A stretch of DNA of 43,299 nucleotides, taken from Rhodocyclaceae bacterium. GTDB taxonomy: Bacteria; Pseudomonadota; Gammaproteobacteria; Burkholderiales; Rhodocyclaceae. Position numbers and translations under genes: made by a program. Location: NCBI GenBank assembly GCA_018883385.1, contig VEQD01000002.1, positions 1 to 43,299 of the forward strand, in the 5' to 3' direction. Below the pieces are notes generated by a model that did not search any database, was not told where the DNA came from, and saw only the letters and a program-made list of their open reading frames with translations. The stretch's first letter is position 1. Every line of letters begins with the position of its first letter. Positions 9,032 to 17,539 of the stretch are shown piece by piece.

Positions 9032-10071
9032 AAAAAATACCGCGCCGTTCCGATATTCCTTCGCAGCACGAAGGTACGGAAGGCGCGGCTAGATCTGATG
9101 ACATACGCATAAAACACTCGATCGATGGTGGTGGTTTTGATGTGAGTGAACCCTCAGAGCCGGATGATGCCGTGCTGTCTCGCCTGAATGATGCCGAGCG
9201 TGTTCTGGCTGATGCCGAGATCGAGCATTTGCGTGTCGAGGCCAGTGCTGATGTGACGCAGAAATATCTTAATGAGATCGGCAAGCACCGTCTTTTGACG
9301 GCAGAGGAGGAGCTTGTCCTGACGCGTCGTGTACGCGAAGGCGATTTTGCGGCCCGCCAGGAAATGGTCGAACGTAACTTGCGTTTGGTGGTATCAATTG
9401 CGCGACACTACATGAATCGGGGTCTACCGCTCCTTGATTTGATTGAGGAGGGTAATCTGGGACTCATGCATGCCCTGGACAAATTTGATCCCGAGCGTGG
9501 CTTTCGGTTTTCAACTTATGCCTCTTGGTGGATACGGCAGGGAATTGAGCGCGCGGTATTGAACCAAGGACGACTGGTACGTTTGCCGGTACATCTGGTG
9601 CGGGACATGAATGCAGTTTATCGCTACCGACGTCAGTTCATGGTGACGCATGCCCGCGAGCCAAGCCTGGAAGAACTGGCGGCACTCTGTGAGAAAACAC
9701 CCGAGGTCGTAGAACAATTACTTCGCCGAAACGACCAGATCCGTTCACTGGATCAACCTCTGGAAAGCGGATCGGATCAGACGCTCGGCGAAGTGGTGGC
9801 CGATGAACAGGGTGATGACCCGCATGAGACCTTTGCTAGTTCCGAATCGGTCACTTTGTTGTTGGCTTGGGTCGACATGCTGCCGGAAAGACAGCGGCAA
9901 GTCATCGAACGGCGTTATGGGTTGCGCGGCGGTGAGGCCGAAACGCTCGAGGCGATTGCGGTAGATTTGCAGCTGACCCGCGAGCGCGTACGGCAGATTC
10001 AGGGCGAGGCGCTCACGCGCTTGCAGGGGATTATCCGCGGGCGTCAGTTGACGCCAGACTCACTCCTGTAA
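9028..10071 (+). CDS. rpoS: RNA polymerase sigma factor RpoS
   Basis: This is the master sigma factor of stationary phase and general stress. The product has 347 residues. A divergent N terminus (1-75) precedes region 1.2 ([19 protein letters not shown]), region 2 ([39 protein letters not shown]), region 3 and region 4 ([32 protein letters not shown]). The ATG overlaps the nlpD stop by ATGA; in gamma-proteobacterial relatives the main rpoS promoter lies inside nlpD, so one may be hidden there. The 3' end runs 12 bases into the convergent mltB coding end, with no terminator hairpin seen between. Confidence 0.96.
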   Translation: MKKIPRRSDIPSQHEGTEGAARSDDIRIKHSIDGGGFDVSEPSEPDDAVLSRLNDAERVLADAEIEHLRVEASADVTQKYLNEIGKHRLLTAEEELVLTRRVREGDFAARQEMVERNLRLVVSIARHYMNRGLPLLDLIEEGNLGLMHALDKFDPERGFRFSTYASWWIRQGIERAVLNQGRLVRLPVHLVRDMNAVYRYRRQFMVTHAREPSLEELAALCEKTPEVVEQLLRRNDQIRSLDQPLESGSDQTLGEVVADEQGDDPHETFASSESVTLLLAWVDMLPERQRQVIERRYGLRGGEAETLEAIAVDLQLTRERVRQIQGEALTRLQGIIRGRQLTPDSLL

Positions 10072-11145
10072 CGTTGTCGATGCCGTCGCCGCCAGACTGG
10101 CGACACGAGCCTGACGAATCGCCTCGCCCAGCTCGATGACCGACATGGCGTATGCCGCCGAACGGTTGTAGCGGGTAATCACGTAGTAATTATTCAAACC
10201 TAACCAGTTCTGAGTAGCTGCTTTTGGGGAGCTGAGCGATACCAGGGTGGCAGGCGTGCTCTCCCGCAGCGGCGATGCGAACACGAAGCCGGCATCACGA
10301 TACTGCGCGAGCGAGAGTCCCGGTTTGACATCGACCTTTTCAAAGTCGGTTGGCAATGGCTGGGGCGGCGTCACCGGAATGGTGGCAACTTGATCCTTTT
10401 GCCAACCATGTGACTTAAGGAAGTTGGCGACGCTCCCAATCGCATCCATGGGGCTGTGAATCAGGTCAACCTTGTTGTTGCCGTCAAAATCCACCCCCCA
10501 GCGCCGTTGGCTGCTGGGCATGAACTGGGGAATACCCAGGGCGCCCGCAAATGAGCCGCGCGTGGTCAATAGATCAAGGTTGTTGTCCCGCGCGAGTAGT
10601 AAGTATTGCTCCAGTTCACTTTGAAAAAACTCGCGGCGACGTTCACCATAGAATCCTATGCTGGCCAGTGCATTCAATACATTAAAGCTCCCCATGTTGC
10701 GGCCGTATTCCGTTTCAACCCCGATGATGGCGACGATAATTTCCTGGGGAACGCCATACTCACGTGCCGCACGTTCCAGCGTGTCGCTGTAGGCATCCCA
10801 GAATTGCACACCACGATTGATGCGACGGCTGTTTACAAAGCGATCGCGATAGGCAACCCAATTGGGCGTAAGCTGCGTTGGGGCTGGCGCCATGATGCGG
10901 ATGATGCGGTTGTCCGGCCGCTGGTTTTCAAAGTTAGCCGACAGCGTGCTTTGATCAAAGCCATACTTGGTGCTCATTTGCTGAATGAAATCGACCACTT
11001 CCGGATTCTGAAGCATGGTTGGTGGACTGGCGGGTTTCTTGGGGTTGCGCGCCTCAGCGGTTGGCGGCAGCAGCATTAGTGCCAGTGACAAGCTCAGCGC
11101 CAGGGTGTGACCTGGGCGAAGGTATCGATCAATAACAAGTCTCAT
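10060..11145 (-). CDS. mltB: Lytic murein transglycosylase B
   Basis: The enzyme cleaves peptidoglycan between MurNAc and GlcNAc to give 1,6-anhydro ends. From the ATG at 11145 the product has 361 residues. A signal peptide of the type I kind (hydrophobic stretch [19 protein letters not shown]) has no lipobox cysteine, so it is predicted to be soluble in the periplasm, unlike E. coli MltB. The catalytic glutamate is in [20 protein letters not shown] (E144); [18 protein letters not shown] is a second family block. Upstream in-frame ATGs at 11187 and 11250 lack ribosome sites and would lengthen the signal. Its last codons overlap the end of rpoS. Confidence 0.92.
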   Translation of the reverse strand: MRLVIDRYLRPGHTLALSLSLALMLLPPTAEARNPKKPASPPTMLQNPEVVDFIQQMSTKYGFDQSTLSANFENQRPDNRIIRIMAPAPTQLTPNWVAYRDRFVNSRRINRGVQFWDAYSDTLERAAREYGVPQEIIVAIIGVETEYGRNMGSFNVLNALASIGFYGERRREFFQSELEQYLLLARDNNLDLLTTRGSFAGALGIPQFMPSSQRRWGVDFDGNNKVDLIHSPMDAIGSVANFLKSHGWQKDQVATIPVTPPQPLPTDFEKVDVKPGLSLAQYRDAGFVFASPLRESTPATLVSLSSPKAATQNWLGLNNYYVITRYNRSAAYAMSVIELGEAIRQARVASLAATASTTLQE

Positions 11146-11309
11146 GCTGATGGCATATGGCAATTGGATAAGCGACCATTTTTCCATAGTTTGTGGCTTG
11201 TTCAGAGGCAAGAATGGGCAGATAATAAAAAAATGAAAATTAAAAGTCATGCAAAAGCATGCGCGGCCGGGTTTTGTGATTCGTGCCAGTTTGGTGGGAG
11301 CGGGGATTT

Positions 11310-12233
11310 ATGAGTACGGCGTTCGTAACGCATTCAGATTGCCTGAAGCATGACATGGGGGATTTGCATCCTGAAGCGCCGGCACGCTTAACAGCAATTC
11401 ATGATCACCTGATTGCTCAGGGCATAGACATGTATTTCTCGCACCATGAGGCGCCATTGGCGACCATGGAGCAGCTGATGCTGGTACACCCCGCCGCGCA
11501 CATCAAGAAAATCAAAGAGACCGCGCCAGCTTTCGGGATTGCCCATCTTGACCCCGACACCGCCATGAACCCCTTTACATGGCAGGCTGCGCTGCGCTCC
11601 GCCGGTGCCGGCATTCTGGCGGTGGATCTGCTGATGGACAAGAAGGCCGAAAATGCCTTCTGTGCCGTTCGTCCGCCAGGCCACCATTGTGAGCGGGAAG
11701 CTGCGATGGGTTTCTGCTTCTTCAACAATATCGCTATCGCGGCTCATCATGCGCTGGTGAACCACCAGTTGGATCGCGTTGCGATTATTGATTTCGACGT
11801 CCACCACGGCAATGGTACAGAGAACATCTGCGCCGGTGATCCGCGTATTCTGATGTGTAGCATTTTCCAGCATCCGTTCTACCCCTACTCCGGAACGGAT
11901 CACCCAGCGTCCAATATGGTCAACGTACCGCTCCCCGGGGGGTCGGGCGGGGAAGAGTTGCAGCAGGCGGTTTTGGAGTCATGGATGCCGCGTTTGGATG
12001 AGTTTAAACCCCAAATGATCTTTATTTCGGCCGGATTTGACGGTCATTACGAAGACGATATGGGGGGGATGAAGCTGTTTGAGAAGGATTACGCCTGGGT
12101 GACCACCCAGCTGCGGGGCGTGGCCGCTCGCCACGCCAATAACCGCATCGTGTCCATGCTCGAAGGCGGCTACGTCATGTCGGCCTTGGCACGGAGTGTG
12201 GCTGCCCACTTGCGAGCGCTCGCCGAGATCTGA
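11310..12233 (+). CDS. Histone deacetylase family (acetylpolyamine amidohydrolase-like) hydrolase
   Basis: The product has 307 residues and is a full-length member of the zinc-dependent arginase/deacetylase fold. RPPGHHCER (H125, H126) gives the catalytic histidines. DFDVHHGNGT (D163, H165) and SAGFDGHYED (D244) give the three zinc ligands; LEGGYVMSALA closes the active site. Bacterial members act on acetylated polyamines, lysine or small amides; the substrate here cannot be read from sequence. ATG 11310 has GGGAGCGGGGA before it. The gene is divergent from mltB across 164 bases and 75 bases before dapA. Confidence 0.9.
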   Translation: MSTAFVTHSDCLKHDMGDLHPEAPARLTAIHDHLIAQGIDMYFSHHEAPLATMEQLMLVHPAAHIKKIKETAPAFGIAHLDPDTAMNPFTWQAALRSAGAGILAVDLLMDKKAENAFCAVRPPGHHCEREAAMGFCFFNNIAIAAHHALVNHQLDRVAIIDFDVHHGNGTENICAGDPRILMCSIFQHPFYPYSGTDHPASNMVNVPLPGGSGGEELQQAVLESWMPRLDEFKPQMIFISAGFDGHYEDDMGGMKLFEKDYAWVTTQLRGVAARHANNRIVSMLEGGYVMSALARSVAAHLRALAEI

Positions 12234-12308
12234 TTTCGGCTAGAATAGCGAGGATTCTGGCGGGGATATGGGTTCCCTGACCATTGCCTTTTCAAGGATG
12301 GGTTTTAG

Positions 12309-13181
12309 ATGATCACCGGTTCGATTGTTGCCATTGTCACCCCCATGAATTCCGACGGGCGGCTTGATTTGGATGCCTTTAGAAACCTGGTGGATTTTCA
12401 TATCCGTGAAAAAACCGATGCCATCGTGGTGGTCGGCACCACGGGTGAATCTCCTACGGTCGACGTCGACGAACACTGCCTACTGATTGAACAGGCCGTT
12501 AAACACGCCGGTGGTCGCATTCCCATCATTGCCGGTACGGGTGCCAACTCCACCAAGGAAGCGATATATCTGCATCAGCGTGCCAAAGACGCTGGCGCCG
12601 ACGCGGGTCTTTCAGTGGTGCCCTATTACAACAAACCGACGCAGGAAGGGTTGTACCAGCACTTCCGAAGCATCGCCGAAGCTGTCGATTTACCGGTGAT
12701 TCTGTACAACGTGCCGGGCCGTACCGTGGCCGATATGAGTAACGATACGATACTGCGCCTGGCGCAGGTGCCCGGCATCATTGGCGTGAAAGACGCCACG
12801 GGCAATATTGATCGTGCCTGCGATCTGATCGAACGTGCGCCGGAGGGTTTTGCCCTGTATTCCGGTGACGACATGACCTGTATGGCGACTATTCTGATGG
12901 GTTATCACGGCAATATCTCGGTGACTGCCAACGTGGTGCCGCGCGCGATGCATGACATGTGTGTTGCCGCGGCTGCGGGTAATGCTATCGAGGCGGTCCG
13001 TATTAATCGACGCCTGGTGGGGCTGCACCGTCATCTTTTCTGTGAAGCCAACCCGATTCCTGTGAAGTGGGCCGTGGCTGAAATGGGTCTGATGTCGCAT
13101 GGGTCGCGTTTGCCACTGACCCAACTGGCACCGGCGTTCCACGAGCGCGTCCGTGCCGCCATGAAACAGGCAGGGCTTTGA
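12309..13181 (+). CDS. dapA: 4-hydroxy-tetrahydrodipicolinate synthase
   Basis: The enzyme condenses pyruvate with aspartate semialdehyde, the first committed step to diaminopimelate and lysine. The product has 290 residues. All active-site residues sit at the same numbers as in E. coli: T44-T45 in VVGTTGES, Y107 in VVPYYNKP, Y133 and R138 in LYNVPGRT, and Schiff-base K161 in [13 protein letters not shown] at 12294-12298 is the ribosome site. TAGAAT at 12241-12246 may be a -10 element, without a convincing -35. bamC follows after three bases; the dapA-bamC pairing is well known in Proteobacteria. Confidence 0.97.
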   Translation: MITGSIVAIVTPMNSDGRLDLDAFRNLVDFHIREKTDAIVVVGTTGESPTVDVDEHCLLIEQAVKHAGGRIPIIAGTGANSTKEAIYLHQRAKDAGADAGLSVVPYYNKPTQEGLYQHFRSIAEAVDLPVILYNVPGRTVADMSNDTILRLAQVPGIIGVKDATGNIDRACDLIERAPEGFALYSGDDMTCMATILMGYHGNISVTANVVPRAMHDMCVAAAAGNAIEAVRINRRLVGLHRHLFCEANPIPVKWAVAEMGLMSHGSRLPLTQLAPAFHERVRAAMKQAGL

Positions 13182-13184
13182 TTA

Positions 13185-14357
13185 ATGAATAAGTTGTTCC
13201 GTGTTGGCATCCTGATCTTGGTTGCCTTGGCCGTGGGGTGTGCGTACCTGCCTGAATCCAAAAAGATTGATTACGGCACCGCCGCCAAAGCGCCGCCGCT
13301 CGATATTCCGCCGGATCTAACTCGCCCCAGTAATACGACGCAATACACAGCGCCTAATGTGCCGTCATCGGGCGTTGCAGTCTATTCGCAGGTCAATGCC
13401 AAGAACAAGGCGGCGCAGACGCAGAAGTCTGACGAGAGCGTATTGCCTGATGGGTCTCGGGGTATTGCCCGTATCGAGCGCCAAGGAAACCATCGTTGGC
13501 TGGTCGTCACGGTTCCTGAAGACAAGGCCTGGAATGTCACTAAGGCATTCTGGCAAGAAAACGGCTTTGTCCTGAAAAAGGAAAACCCGCAGACTGGCAT
13601 CATGGAAACCGACTGGGCAGAAAACCGCGCCAATGTCCCGGCTGGGGCCATTCAGGGTTTCCTCGGCAAAGTCCTAGGCACGCTGTACTCCACGCCTGAG
13701 CGTGACATGTACCGCACCCGTCTGGAAAAAGGACCGCAGGCCGGTACCACCGACATTTTCATTAGCCATCGCGGCATGGTCGAAGTCTATGTATCCGAAG
13801 GCAAGAGTGAGACACGTTGGCAACCGCGCGACGCTGATCCAACCTTGGAAGCCGAGATGCTCCGCCGCCTGATGTTCAAGTTTGACGGTGTCAGCGATAC
13901 CGAAGCCAAGGAACTCGCCAAGAAGGGTGATGGTGTCCCCACGGCGAAGGCGCTGGATAAAGCCCGCATGGTGCAGTCGCCAAATGGTGGTGCCATGCTG
14001 GTGGTCGATGACTCCTTCGATCGCAGCTGGCGTCGTGTGGGCCTGGCGCTGGATCGAGTCGGCTTCACCGTCGAAGATCGCGAGCGGAATCTTGGCTTGT
14101 ACTACGTGCGCTATGTGGATTCCGATGACAAGTCGGTTCAGGAAAAAGGCGAAGGTGGCTTCTGGGCCAGCCTGGCATTCTGGCGCAGTAAAGACGACAA
14201 AGTACCGACCAAAGTGCAGTACCGCATCAGTGTGGCAGAACAAAAGGTGGGGGGTCCGACTAACGTGATCGTTCTGGCGCCGGGTGATTCGGGTCAGGCC
14301 GATGTGTCGCCGATTGCTCGCCAGATTCTGGATCTGTTGCTCCAGCAATTGCGGTGA
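13185..14357 (+). CDS. bamC: Outer membrane assembly lipoprotein BamC
   Basis: BamC is an accessory lipoprotein of the BAM complex that inserts beta-barrels in the outer membrane. The product has 390 residues. The lipoprotein signal ends LAVGC (Cys19). The unstructured N-terminal part that contacts BamD in E. coli is matched by APPLDIPPDLTRPS. Two helix-grip domains follow, starting near RWLVVTVPEDKAWNVTKAFW and VDDSFDRSWRRVGLALDRVG. The ATG follows dapA by three bases; the end overlaps the next gene by GTGA. Confidence 0.93.
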   Translation: MNKLFRVGILILVALAVGCAYLPESKKIDYGTAAKAPPLDIPPDLTRPSNTTQYTAPNVPSSGVAVYSQVNAKNKAAQTQKSDESVLPDGSRGIARIERQGNHRWLVVTVPEDKAWNVTKAFWQENGFVLKKENPQTGIMETDWAENRANVPAGAIQGFLGKVLGTLYSTPERDMYRTRLEKGPQAGTTDIFISHRGMVEVYVSEGKSETRWQPRDADPTLEAEMLRRLMFKFDGVSDTEAKELAKKGDGVPTAKALDKARMVQSPNGGAMLVVDDSFDRSWRRVGLALDRVGFTVEDRERNLGLYYVRYVDSDDKSVQEKGEGGFWASLAFWRSKDDKVPTKVQYRISVAEQKVGGPTNVIVLAPGDSGQADVSPIARQILDLLLQQLR

Positions 14358-15136
14358 TCCGGTTTACCTCCCTCGGTAGCGGGAGCGAAGGCAATGCACT
14401 GCTGATTGAGGCGGGGTCGACCCGTCTCCTGATCGATTGTGGTTTGCCGGTGCGGCAGGCCCTGGCTAGAATCGAAGCCCGGGGCGTTGACCCCATGGGG
14501 CTCGACGCCATTCTTGTGACACATGAACATGGCGACCATATTGGCGGCGTGATGGCGCTGGCCCGCAAAACGGGCGCTACAGTCTACCTGACACGCGGCA
14601 CCCATGCTGCCGTGCATATGCGCTCGGTGGATGCCTGTCGTGAGGTTGCCCTGCGTATTATCGATAGCCATGCCTCCTTTGAAGTGGGCAGCGTGGAGGT
14701 TCAGCCGTTTCCGGTGCCGCATGACGCGCGGGAGCCCGTTCAATATGTCGTTGTTCATGGCGCGTTACGGTTGGGGGTGTTGACCGACCTGGGAATGCTC
14801 ACGCCGCACGTAGAACGTTCGTTGCAGGATTGCGATGGGCTGGTTCTCGAGTTCAACCATGACCCGGATCTACTCGCCGCATCGTCCTACCCGGATAGCC
14901 TCAAGCAACGCATTGCCGGGCGGTATGGCCACTTATGCAATCGGGATGCCGCCGGCTTGCTGGGGCGACTTAATTTGAACCGCCTACAGCACGTGGTCGC
15001 TGCGCATTTATCACAGTCCAACAATACCGAGGCGCATGTGTTGGCGGCCATCCACGAAGTGCTATCGGATGTGCCACCAAGCTTTTATGTCGCCAGCCAG
15101 CAAGACGGGTTTGATTGGCTCGAGTTGCACGCCTAA
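14354..15136 (+). CDS. Metallo-beta-lactamase fold hydrolase, YycJ/WalJ-like
   Basis: The product has 260 residues with the fold's metal motif THEHGDH (H57, H59, D61, H62), an N terminus FTSLGSGSEGNALLIE typical of the YycJ/WalJ branch, the second-metal Asp region LGVLTDLGMLT, and a C-terminal VVAAHLSQSNN. Members of this branch are thought to be nucleases or phosphodiesterases of the RNase Z type; the substrate is not established. Start is GTG 14354 inside the bamC stop (GTGA), with no ATG nearby. It ends the dapA-bamC run and is followed by a terminator. Confidence 0.85.
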   Translation: MIRFTSLGSGSEGNALLIEAGSTRLLIDCGLPVRQALARIEARGVDPMGLDAILVTHEHGDHIGGVMALARKTGATVYLTRGTHAAVHMRSVDACREVALRIIDSHASFEVGSVEVQPFPVPHDAREPVQYVVVHGALRLGVLTDLGMLTPHVERSLQDCDGLVLEFNHDPDLLAASSYPDSLKQRIAGRYGHLCNRDAAGLLGRLNLNRLQHVVAAHLSQSNNTEAHVLAAIHEVLSDVPPSFYVASQQDGFDWLELHA

Positions 15137-15161
15137 CTCGACCAGAATCGTCGGCATGAAA

Positions 15162-15189
15162 AAACCGGCCCGAGGGCCGGTTTGTTTTT
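15162..15189. terminator. Two-way terminator between the MBL gene and the lipoprotein
   Basis: AAACCGGCC (15162-15170), loop CGAG, GGCCGGTTT (15175-15183), with GTTTTT after it. On the minus strand the same stem is followed by a T run (complement of 15159-15164), so it can end transcripts from both sides. Confidence 0.88.
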
Positions 15190-15191
15190 GC

Positions 15192-15226
15192 AACCGCCGA
15201 AGCGGTTCCAAGATCGCGAAAGCGAT
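15192..15226 (-). other. Two tandem hairpins at the end of the lipoprotein gene
   Basis: Read on the minus strand: ATCGC, loop TTTC, GCGAT (15226 to 15213) overlapping the lipoprotein stop, then AACCGC, loop TTCG, GCGGTT (15207 to 15192). The second is a C(UUCG)G tetraloop, which is unusually stable. With the terminator at 15162-15189 they form three successive stems and may protect the short mRNA from 3' decay. Confidence 0.6.
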
Positions 15227-15423
15227 TACTTGGCAGCCGGAGCCGGAGCAGCAGCCGGAGCAGCCGGGGCAGCCGGGGCAGCAGCCGGAGCGGCCGGAGC
15301 AGCAGCGGCAGGAGCTGGAGCAGCAGCAGGAGCGGCCGGAGCAGCAGCAGCCGGGGCTTCTTTTTTGCCACAGGCGGTAACGGCGAGAGCGAGCAGAGCA
15401 GCGACGAGGAGCGATTGTTTCAT
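15226..15423 (-). CDS. Small Ala/Pro-rich lipoprotein
   Basis: The product has 65 residues. MKQSLLVAALLALAVTACGK is a clear lipoprotein signal with the lipidated Cys at 18. The mature part is about 47 residues, of which nearly all after GKKEAP are Ala and Pro in PAA and PAAP units, ending in Lys. It has no enzymatic features and is probably an extended periplasmic tether or filler; no function is known to me. The ATG at 15423 is preceded by AAGGGAAG on the minus strand. A promoter and three downstream hairpins make it a monocistronic unit. Confidence 0.8.
   Translation of the reverse strand: MKQSLLVAALLALAVTACGKKEAPAAAAPAAPAAAPAPAAAAPAAPAAAPAAPAAPAAAPAPAAK
15232..15360. repeat. Degenerate short tandem repeat coding for Ala/Pro
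   Basis: Units such as GCAGCCGGAGCA and GGAGCGGCC recur in register with the lipoprotein frame, coding PAA-type repeats. Such tracts change length easily by slippage in multiples of three. Confidence 0.75.
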
Positions 15424-15511
15424 TTTCTTCCCTTTGATAAAGGTCGTTGAAGAAGTTCCTGCCCGAAACGGCGTCCCGAACAGGACATGACTACACATGC
15501 AGTCCAATTAA

Positions 15512-15537
15512 ATTATACACAGTTTGGGGCATGTCAA
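15512..15537 (-). promoter_or_regulatory. Promoter of the small lipoprotein gene
   Basis: On the minus strand, TTGACA (complement of 15532-15537) and TATAAT (complement of 15512-15517) are both exact consensus hexamers, but the spacer is only 14 bases. The start would fall near 15505, giving a leader of about 80 bases. The short spacer lowers confidence. Confidence 0.55.
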
Positions 15538-15648
15538 CAGGGGGCAAAACCGGCGGTGGATCCAGTACAATTTGCCGCCTTGCCGGGCGGTTTTACCGGC
15601 GGTATTTCATGCGCGGGACGCGCGGTACGGATGCAGCAGGAACGGTCA

Positions 15649-17004
15649 ATGGCTAAAAACACAGTCGCAAGCACGGGCACCATCGAGTCTCTGGATCACG
15701 CCGGGCAGGGTATTGCCCGGGCCGAGGGTAAAACGATTTTTGTCGAAGGCGGGCTACCCGGTGAACGCGTGAGCTGGCTCAGCTATCGACGTAAACCCAA
15801 CTTTGAAATGGCCCGCGTCACCGCGATCCATAAAGCGGCCTCGGCACGTGTGTCGCCCCGCTGCCCCCACTTTGGCGTTTGCGGTGGGTGCTCCTTGCAG
15901 CACGCTGATCCGGTCATGCAAATCGCGACCAAACAGCGGGTACTGGAAGACAACCTACACCATATTGGAAACGTGAAGCCTGGCTCGGTGTTCGCGCCGA
16001 TCTCTGGCCCGACCTGGCACTATCGCTTTCGGGCGCGCGTATCCGTGCGCCTGGTCCCTAAAAAGGGCGGCGTGCTGGTGGGGTTCCATGAGCGCCGGAG
16101 TAGCTATATCGCCGACATGACCTCGTGCAGTATCTTGCCGAAGCGCATGTCTGATTTGCTTGTACCACTACGCCACCTCATCGAGGGACTGAGCCAGCCA
16201 GATCGAATGCCGCAGATCGAAATGGCGGTAGGTGAAGCGCCGGGGCATCCGGGTGTTTTAGACATCGTGCTGGTGCTGCGCCACCTCGAAGCCTTGACCG
16301 AGGCCGATCAGGCGTCCTTGGCGGCTTTTGGCAGACAGCATGGGGTGCGTTGGTTTCTCCAACCGGGCGGCCCGGCCACGGTGCACGCACTCAATCCCCA
16401 GGACGCGCCGCTGCTGACCTACCATCTGCCAAACTTTGGCCTAGTACTCAACTTTTCGCCGACCGAATTTACCCAGGTTAACCCGGCCATCAATCATGCG
16501 CTGGTGACCAAGGCGATGCGCCTGCTGGCAGCACAGCCCGGCGAGCGTGTGGCCGATATGTTTTGCGGTTTAGGCAACTTTACGCTGCCCATTGCGCGCA
16601 GCGGTGCCGCAGTGGTGGGTGTGGAGGGGAGCGAGGCGCTGGTGGCGCGGGCGGCCGAGAACGCCGTTAAAAATGCCTTGAGTCAGAAGACCCGTTTTTT
16701 TGCCGCAAACCTGTTCCTTGATTGCCAGCCGATCATGACCCGACTGGGCAAGCTGGATCGGATGCTGATCGACCCGCCGCGGGAAGGCGCGCTGGAACTG
16801 GTCAAAGCCCTGCCTGATGCCGAGCAGCCGCGTGGCGATGCCCCGCATACCATTGTCTATGTTTCCTGTAACCCAGCAACGCTGGCGCGGGATGCTGGCA
16901 TTCTGGTCAACGTCAAAGGCTACGTGCTCGAGGGAGCGGGCATTGCCAACATGTTCCCGCATACAGCCCATGTCGAATCGATCGCGGTTTTTAAACGCCC
17001 GTGA
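15649..17004 (+). CDS. rlmD: 23S rRNA (uracil(1939)-C(5))-methyltransferase RlmD
   Basis: The enzyme makes 5-methyluridine at position 1939 of 23S rRNA. From ATG 15649 the product has 451 residues. An N-terminal TRAM domain (about 7-60) precedes four iron-sulphur cysteines: C72, C78 and C81 in CPHFGVCGGC, and C160 in MTSCSILP. The SAM site is VADMFCGLGNFTLPIA, the catalytic dyad lies in LIDPPREGA and YVSCNPATLARD. AGGAA at 15638-15642 marks the start; longer in-frame starts from 15487 would add a non-conserved leader. TACAAT at 15566-15571 may be a -10. Confidence 0.94.
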   Translation: MAKNTVASTGTIESLDHAGQGIARAEGKTIFVEGGLPGERVSWLSYRRKPNFEMARVTAIHKAASARVSPRCPHFGVCGGCSLQHADPVMQIATKQRVLEDNLHHIGNVKPGSVFAPISGPTWHYRFRARVSVRLVPKKGGVLVGFHERRSSYIADMTSCSILPKRMSDLLVPLRHLIEGLSQPDRMPQIEMAVGEAPGHPGVLDIVLVLRHLEALTEADQASLAAFGRQHGVRWFLQPGGPATVHALNPQDAPLLTYHLPNFGLVLNFSPTEFTQVNPAINHALVTKAMRLLAAQPGERVADMFCGLGNFTLPIARSGAAVVGVEGSEALVARAAENAVKNALSQKTRFFAANLFLDCQPIMTRLGKLDRMLIDPPREGALELVKALPDAEQPRGDAPHTIVYVSCNPATLARDAGILVNVKGYVLEGAGIANMFPHTAHVESIAVFKRP

Positions 17005-17025
17005 CCGTCGTGGGTGCCCCCCAAA

Positions 17026-17061
17026 GCAAAACGCCCGGCAGTCACTGCACGGGCGTTTTGC
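17026..17061 (+). terminator. Hairpin after rlmD, probable terminator
   Basis: GCAAAACGCCCG (17026-17037) pairs exactly with CGGGCGTTTTGC (17050-17061); the loop can pair further (GCAG with CTGC). No T run follows the stem, so it may act with Rho or serve the convergent gene as well, which ends at 17084. Confidence 0.65.
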
Positions 17062-17083
17062 ATCCAGGGAGCGTACTTAATGC

Positions 17084-17374
17084 TTAGGCGGCAACCTTAA
17101 CAATCAGGCTGGCGCTATTTAGATATGCGTCGGAGAAAATCTGGCGGGCCAGGCGGTAAGCGGCGCCATTTTTGGTTTTGAATCGGGCAACCTCTTCTAC
17201 GAAGAGCTTGAGAGAGTCGGCCAGGCACTTCTTCACGCCCTGCTGATCCAATAGTCCCAGGTCGTAGTCGCACACGGCGGAGTTGCGACCTAGGCCTTCG
17301 ATTTCTTTTGACGTCATGTGCAGCGAGTGCTCCAGCTGGCGCACGACCATTTCTGTTGAAGCTTTCTTGCCCAT
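17084..17374 (-). CDS. Uncharacterised 96-residue protein
   Basis: I do not recognise a family. The product starts MGKKASTEMVVRQLEHSLHM, is mixed charged and helical in look, has two cysteines (in SAVCDYD and VKKCLADS), and ends ASLIVKVAA. There is no signal peptide or membrane segment, so it is probably cytoplasmic. The segment RQLEHSLHMTSKEIEGLGRN and the central KKCLADSLKLFVEEVARFKT could form an alpha-helical bundle. ATG at 17374 is preceded by GAGG with 9-base spacing on the minus strand, which supports translation. It lies between convergent rlmD and the BI-1 gene, both separated from it by hairpins, so it is likely its own unit. Confidence 0.7.
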   Translation of the reverse strand: MGKKASTEMVVRQLEHSLHMTSKEIEGLGRNSAVCDYDLGLLDQQGVKKCLADSLKLFVEEVARFKTKNGAAYRLARQIFSDAYLNSASLIVKVAA

Positions 17375-17451
17375 TTTGCTAAACCTCTATTCGGTAATCG
17401 GCCCGAATATCAGACCGCGTAGGGCAAATAACGCGTTAATGGTGGGCGGCG

Positions 17452-17479
17452 TTGACAGATCCGATAAAAAATTTATAAC
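17452..17479 (+). promoter_or_regulatory. Plus-strand promoter with no gene after it
   Basis: TTGACA (17452-17457, exact consensus) and TATAAC (17474-17479) have a 16-base spacer. The start would be near 17486. Downstream on this strand come the hairpin at 17499-17522 and then the antisense strand of the BI-1 gene; no plus-strand gene follows until 19680. The AT-rich stretch is also a possible promoter on the minus strand (TATAAA, complement of 17472-17477). Confidence 0.4.
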
Positions 17480-17492
17480 GTGCTGATATAAA

Positions 17493-17522
17493 ACAAAAAA
17501 AGGAGCCCTTAAGGGCTCCTTT
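17493..17522 (-). terminator. Terminator of the BI-1 family gene
   Basis: On the minus strand: AAAGGAGCCC, loop TTAA, GGGCTCCTTT (stem arms 17513-17522 and 17499-17508) followed by a T run (complement of 17494-17501). It lies 18 bases after the stop at 17540. Confidence 0.9.
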
Positions 17523-17539
17523 CAGGCAGGTGACACCAG

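Noticed and set aside
11248-11261. Small hairpin CATGC-AAAA-GCATG in the mltB/deacetylase gap
   Set aside because: Only five pairs and no T run; too small to support a terminator or operator call.
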